Positions 62,585 to 64,000 of a DNA stretch of 64,000 bases are shown in pieces. Position 1 is the stretch's first letter, and the number at the start of each line of letters is the position of its first letter. The notes beneath the pieces were generated by a model that saw nothing but the letters and a program-made list of their open reading frames with translations, had not been told where the DNA came from and searched no databases. The translations under genes and the position numbers were made by a program. Origin of the DNA: Grimontia sedimenti (GTDB taxonomy: Bacteria; Pseudomonadota; Gammaproteobacteria; Enterobacterales; Vibrionaceae); the NCBI RefSeq assembly GCF_011045095.1, contig NZ_JAALDL010000019.1:1-64000 (forward strand). The letters run 5' to 3'.

Positions 62585-63475
62585 ATGAGCACATTCAATA
62601 GGGTAGCCATTGTCGGCGGTACCCACGGGAACGAATTCAGCGGCATTTATCTTCTTAAAAAGTGGCAGGAAAGCCCTGCACTTATCAGCCGCCCCACCTT
62701 TGAAACTGAAACCCTTTTCGGCAACCCAAATGCTTTTCGAGATAACAAACGTTATTTAGATTGCGATTTGAACCGCCAGTTCATCCCTGCCGATCTTGCG
62801 AATCCAGAACTGGGTAATTATGAGCAAAGCAGAGCCAAAGCCATCAACCTTCAATTGGGACCGAAAGGCAACGCTCGAACCGATCTCATCATTGATCTGC
62901 ACAATACCACCAGCAATATGGGCCCTACCCTGATCCTGCTGAAAAACGATGCCTTCAATACCCAGCTAGCCGCTTACGTAGCCGAACGCATGGATAACGC
63001 AGTCATTCTGTTTGAAGATCACTGTTCAATGGAAGAGCATTACTTCCTTTGTTCCATCGCTGATCAGGGCATCATTATTGAAGTGGGTCCCCAGCCACAG
63101 TCTGTTATTCGTCAGGACGTGTTGGAGTGGATGGACGATATGACAGCCCACATTCTCGATTTTGTAGAGCTGTTTAATAAAGGCGAAGTGCCGACGCTAC
63201 CAGAAACAGTTTCGGCATACCGCTATGTGGAAACCTTGAAGCTGCCTGAAAACGAGCAGGGCGAACGTATCGGCATGGTGCATAAGAATGTGCAGGATGC
63301 TGACTTCACGCCACTGCGAAACGGCGACCCTATCTTCACCAAGTTCGATGGCACTGAGGTGCATTGGGATGGCGACTACGAGGCCTACCCTCACTTTATT
63401 AATGAAGCCGCTTACTACGATAACAACCTTGCCATGTCATTAGGTGAGAAAGTTGATATCCCTGTGATTAAATAA
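62585..63475 (+). CDS. Aspartoacylase / N-acyl-amino acid deacylase
   Basis: A 296-residue zinc hydrolase of the aspartoacylase family. VAIVGGTHGNEFSGIYLLKKW supplies His and Glu zinc ligands, DLNRQF near residue 62 the substrate-binding Arg, IIDLHNTTSNMGPT near residue 101 the third ligand, and IIIEVGPQPQ near residue 163 the catalytic Glu. It splits N-acetyl-aspartate or N-acyl aromatic amino acids. GGAGAGGAC precedes the ATG. Confidence 0.92.
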   Translation: MSTFNRVAIVGGTHGNEFSGIYLLKKWQESPALISRPTFETETLFGNPNAFRDNKRYLDCDLNRQFIPADLANPELGNYEQSRAKAINLQLGPKGNARTDLIIDLHNTTSNMGPTLILLKNDAFNTQLAAYVAERMDNAVILFEDHCSMEEHYFLCSIADQGIIIEVGPQPQSVIRQDVLEWMDDMTAHILDFVELFNKGEVPTLPETVSAYRYVETLKLPENEQGERIGMVHKNVQDADFTPLRNGDPIFTKFDGTEVHWDGDYEAYPHFINEAAYYDNNLAMSLGEKVDIPVIK

Positions 63476-63495
63476 TTCGCAATACCTATACGATC

Positions 63496-63525
63496 AAAAA
63501 CGCCCTCACATTGAGGGCGTTTTCA
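63496..63525. terminator. Bidirectional intrinsic terminator
   Basis: AAAACGCCCTCA (63497-63508) and TGAGGGCGTTTT (63512-63523) form a perfect 12-bp stem with a 3-base loop and A/T tracts on both sides. It serves the aspartoacylase gene and the convergent partial gene. Confidence 0.92.
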
Positions 63526-63546
63526 CACTCAATTCGACCCTGCTTG

Positions 63547-64000
63547 TCAGGATTGTGTTTCCCCTGCAATCACAGAAGGGTCACCTTTGACCACCGGCAT
63601 ATCGCCGATATCAGCCGAGCCTGAAACCTGTGTAGGCACTGGAACGCTAGGGTCTGCCAAGGTCAAGCTACTACACTGCCCAGTCGCGGATTGCATGGTC
63701 TGTTCAATCTCTCGCGCTTTGATCACATACTGGTTGGAACTTCCCATGGCAACGCCATCGTTGAGAGAAAATGCTGGCGTGTACTTGCCGCTATCCTGCT
63801 CATAAGGAATTCCCCAAAAGTCACCGTTTCCGCCATAGTTGAACAGGAACGTTTGTCCCGCGTATGTGCCCGCGGAGCCAGAGCGATCATTGGCATTGCT
63901 GTGAGTGTAAGTGAACTGCAAAGGACGATCGAAACTCACCACATCTCCATTACCATCTTGTACTGCCGAAAGCTGATTCCAAGACTGGATGCCTGTTTCC
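63547..64000 (-). CDS. Partial gene for a protein of unknown function, 5' end outside window
   Basis: The frame is open from the window end to a stop at 63547-63549, so the first codons lie beyond 64000. Visible residues include ETGIQSWNQLSAVQDGNGDV, then SFDRPLQFTYTHSN, FLFNYGGNGDFWGIPYEQDSG and a C-terminal tail rich in Pro, Val and Ser. The composition suggests an extracytoplasmic, beta-rich protein. No family is recognised. Confidence 0.65.
   Translation of the reverse strand, partial: ETGIQSWNQLSAVQDGNGDVVSFDRPLQFTYTHSNANDRSGSAGTYAGQTFLFNYGGNGDFWGIPYEQDSGKYTPAFSLNDGVAMGSSNQYVIKAREIEQTMQSATGQCSSLTLADPSVPVPTQVSGSADIGDMPVVKGDPSVIAGETQS

Overview
The window reads as chromosomal DNA of a marine gammaproteobacterium of the Vibrionaceae. 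No rRNA marker is present, so a genus such as Grimontia, Enterovibrio, Photobacterium or Vibrio cannot be fixed from the sequence. Evidence for the family is a complete mtlA-mtlD-mtlR mannitol operon with CRP-type sites, Vibrio-type small proteins (DUF5062-like, DUF4144-like, an NqrM-like peptide), a secreted lipase with its foldase, several GGDEF proteins, and a dispersed repeat whose ends begin TATACCCAAAC. I see no prophage, integron, CRISPR array, rRNA or tRNA. The window holds about 60 genes in short operons, mostly housekeeping or accessory metabolism.

Layout. 0-3 kb: a REP-associated tyrosine transposase with its own REP-like repeats, a GNAT enzyme and a small membrane protein. 3-7.6 kb (minus strand): a cupin-SDR-membrane protein operon, a DUF1428 protein, a stand-alone BLUF blue-light sensor, a YeeE/YedE transporter and a small ParB-like protein. 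7.6-9.2 kb: a MarR regulator divergent from an EamA exporter with two perfect palindromes between them. 9.4-11.4 kb: two GNATs and a putative Fe(II)/2OG oxygenase. 11.5-14.3 kb: a RimB-like protease, RimK and a succinylglutamate desuccinylase/aspartoacylase-like protein behind a long structured leader. 14.5-17.9 kb: lipase and foldase, a HAD phosphatase and a lipoprotein. 18-22.8 kb: MsrB, a MASE1-GGDEF protein, class II fumarase with a frameshifted end, and small conserved proteins. 23-27.7 kb: the mannitol operon and an ASCH protein. 27.7-32.4 kb: a REC-REC-GGDEF regulator, an NqrM-like peptide, PepT and a DcuC-type carrier. 32.8-43.9 kb: LysE exporters, an AraC regulator, a DODA-type dioxygenase, a PhoP/PhoQ-like pair, a DedA-LssY fusion, a glycosyltransferase, a methyltransferase, GltS, a PEBP protein and a YqfB-like amidohydrolase. 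44-50 kb: a cysteine desulfurase-like enzyme overlapping an amino-acid hydroxylase-like dioxygenase, a DUF482 protein, a GFA-like protein and a PAS-GGDEF protein. 50-58.6 kb: a MITE-like inverted-repeat element and its fragments, a HAMP-GAF-GGDEF protein, a glycosyltransferase, a CheY-like gene, a GntR regulator, a PqqD-like protein and a degenerate NtrC-family regulator. 59-64 kb: a NADAR protein, an M23 peptidase, a MocR regulator divergent from a PNPOx-like flavoprotein, aspartoacylase, and a gene cut by the window edge.

Points of note. Three genes (fumC, a DUF4144-like gene and a cheY-like gene) are each broken by loss of one base from an A/T run, and each frame is restored by adding that base. 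This suggests either base-calling error or one common mutational process. Regulatory structure is unusually readable: paired palindromes upstream of the MarR/EamA pair and the NADAR gene, a multi-hairpin leader before the rim operon, CRP sites and a 7-bp pairing that can mask the mtlA start, and a GAAA-capped hairpin between mtlD and mtlR. Four putative diguanylate cyclases plus a receiver-degenerate, GAFTGA-lacking NtrC-type regulator, glycosyltransferases and a PqqD-like protein hint at surface polysaccharide or biofilm control in the 47-58 kb part. I find no clearly new multi-gene defence or mobile system; the strongest unexplained signals are the rim leader RNA, the inverted-repeat element family, and the tandem operators upstream of the NADAR gene.
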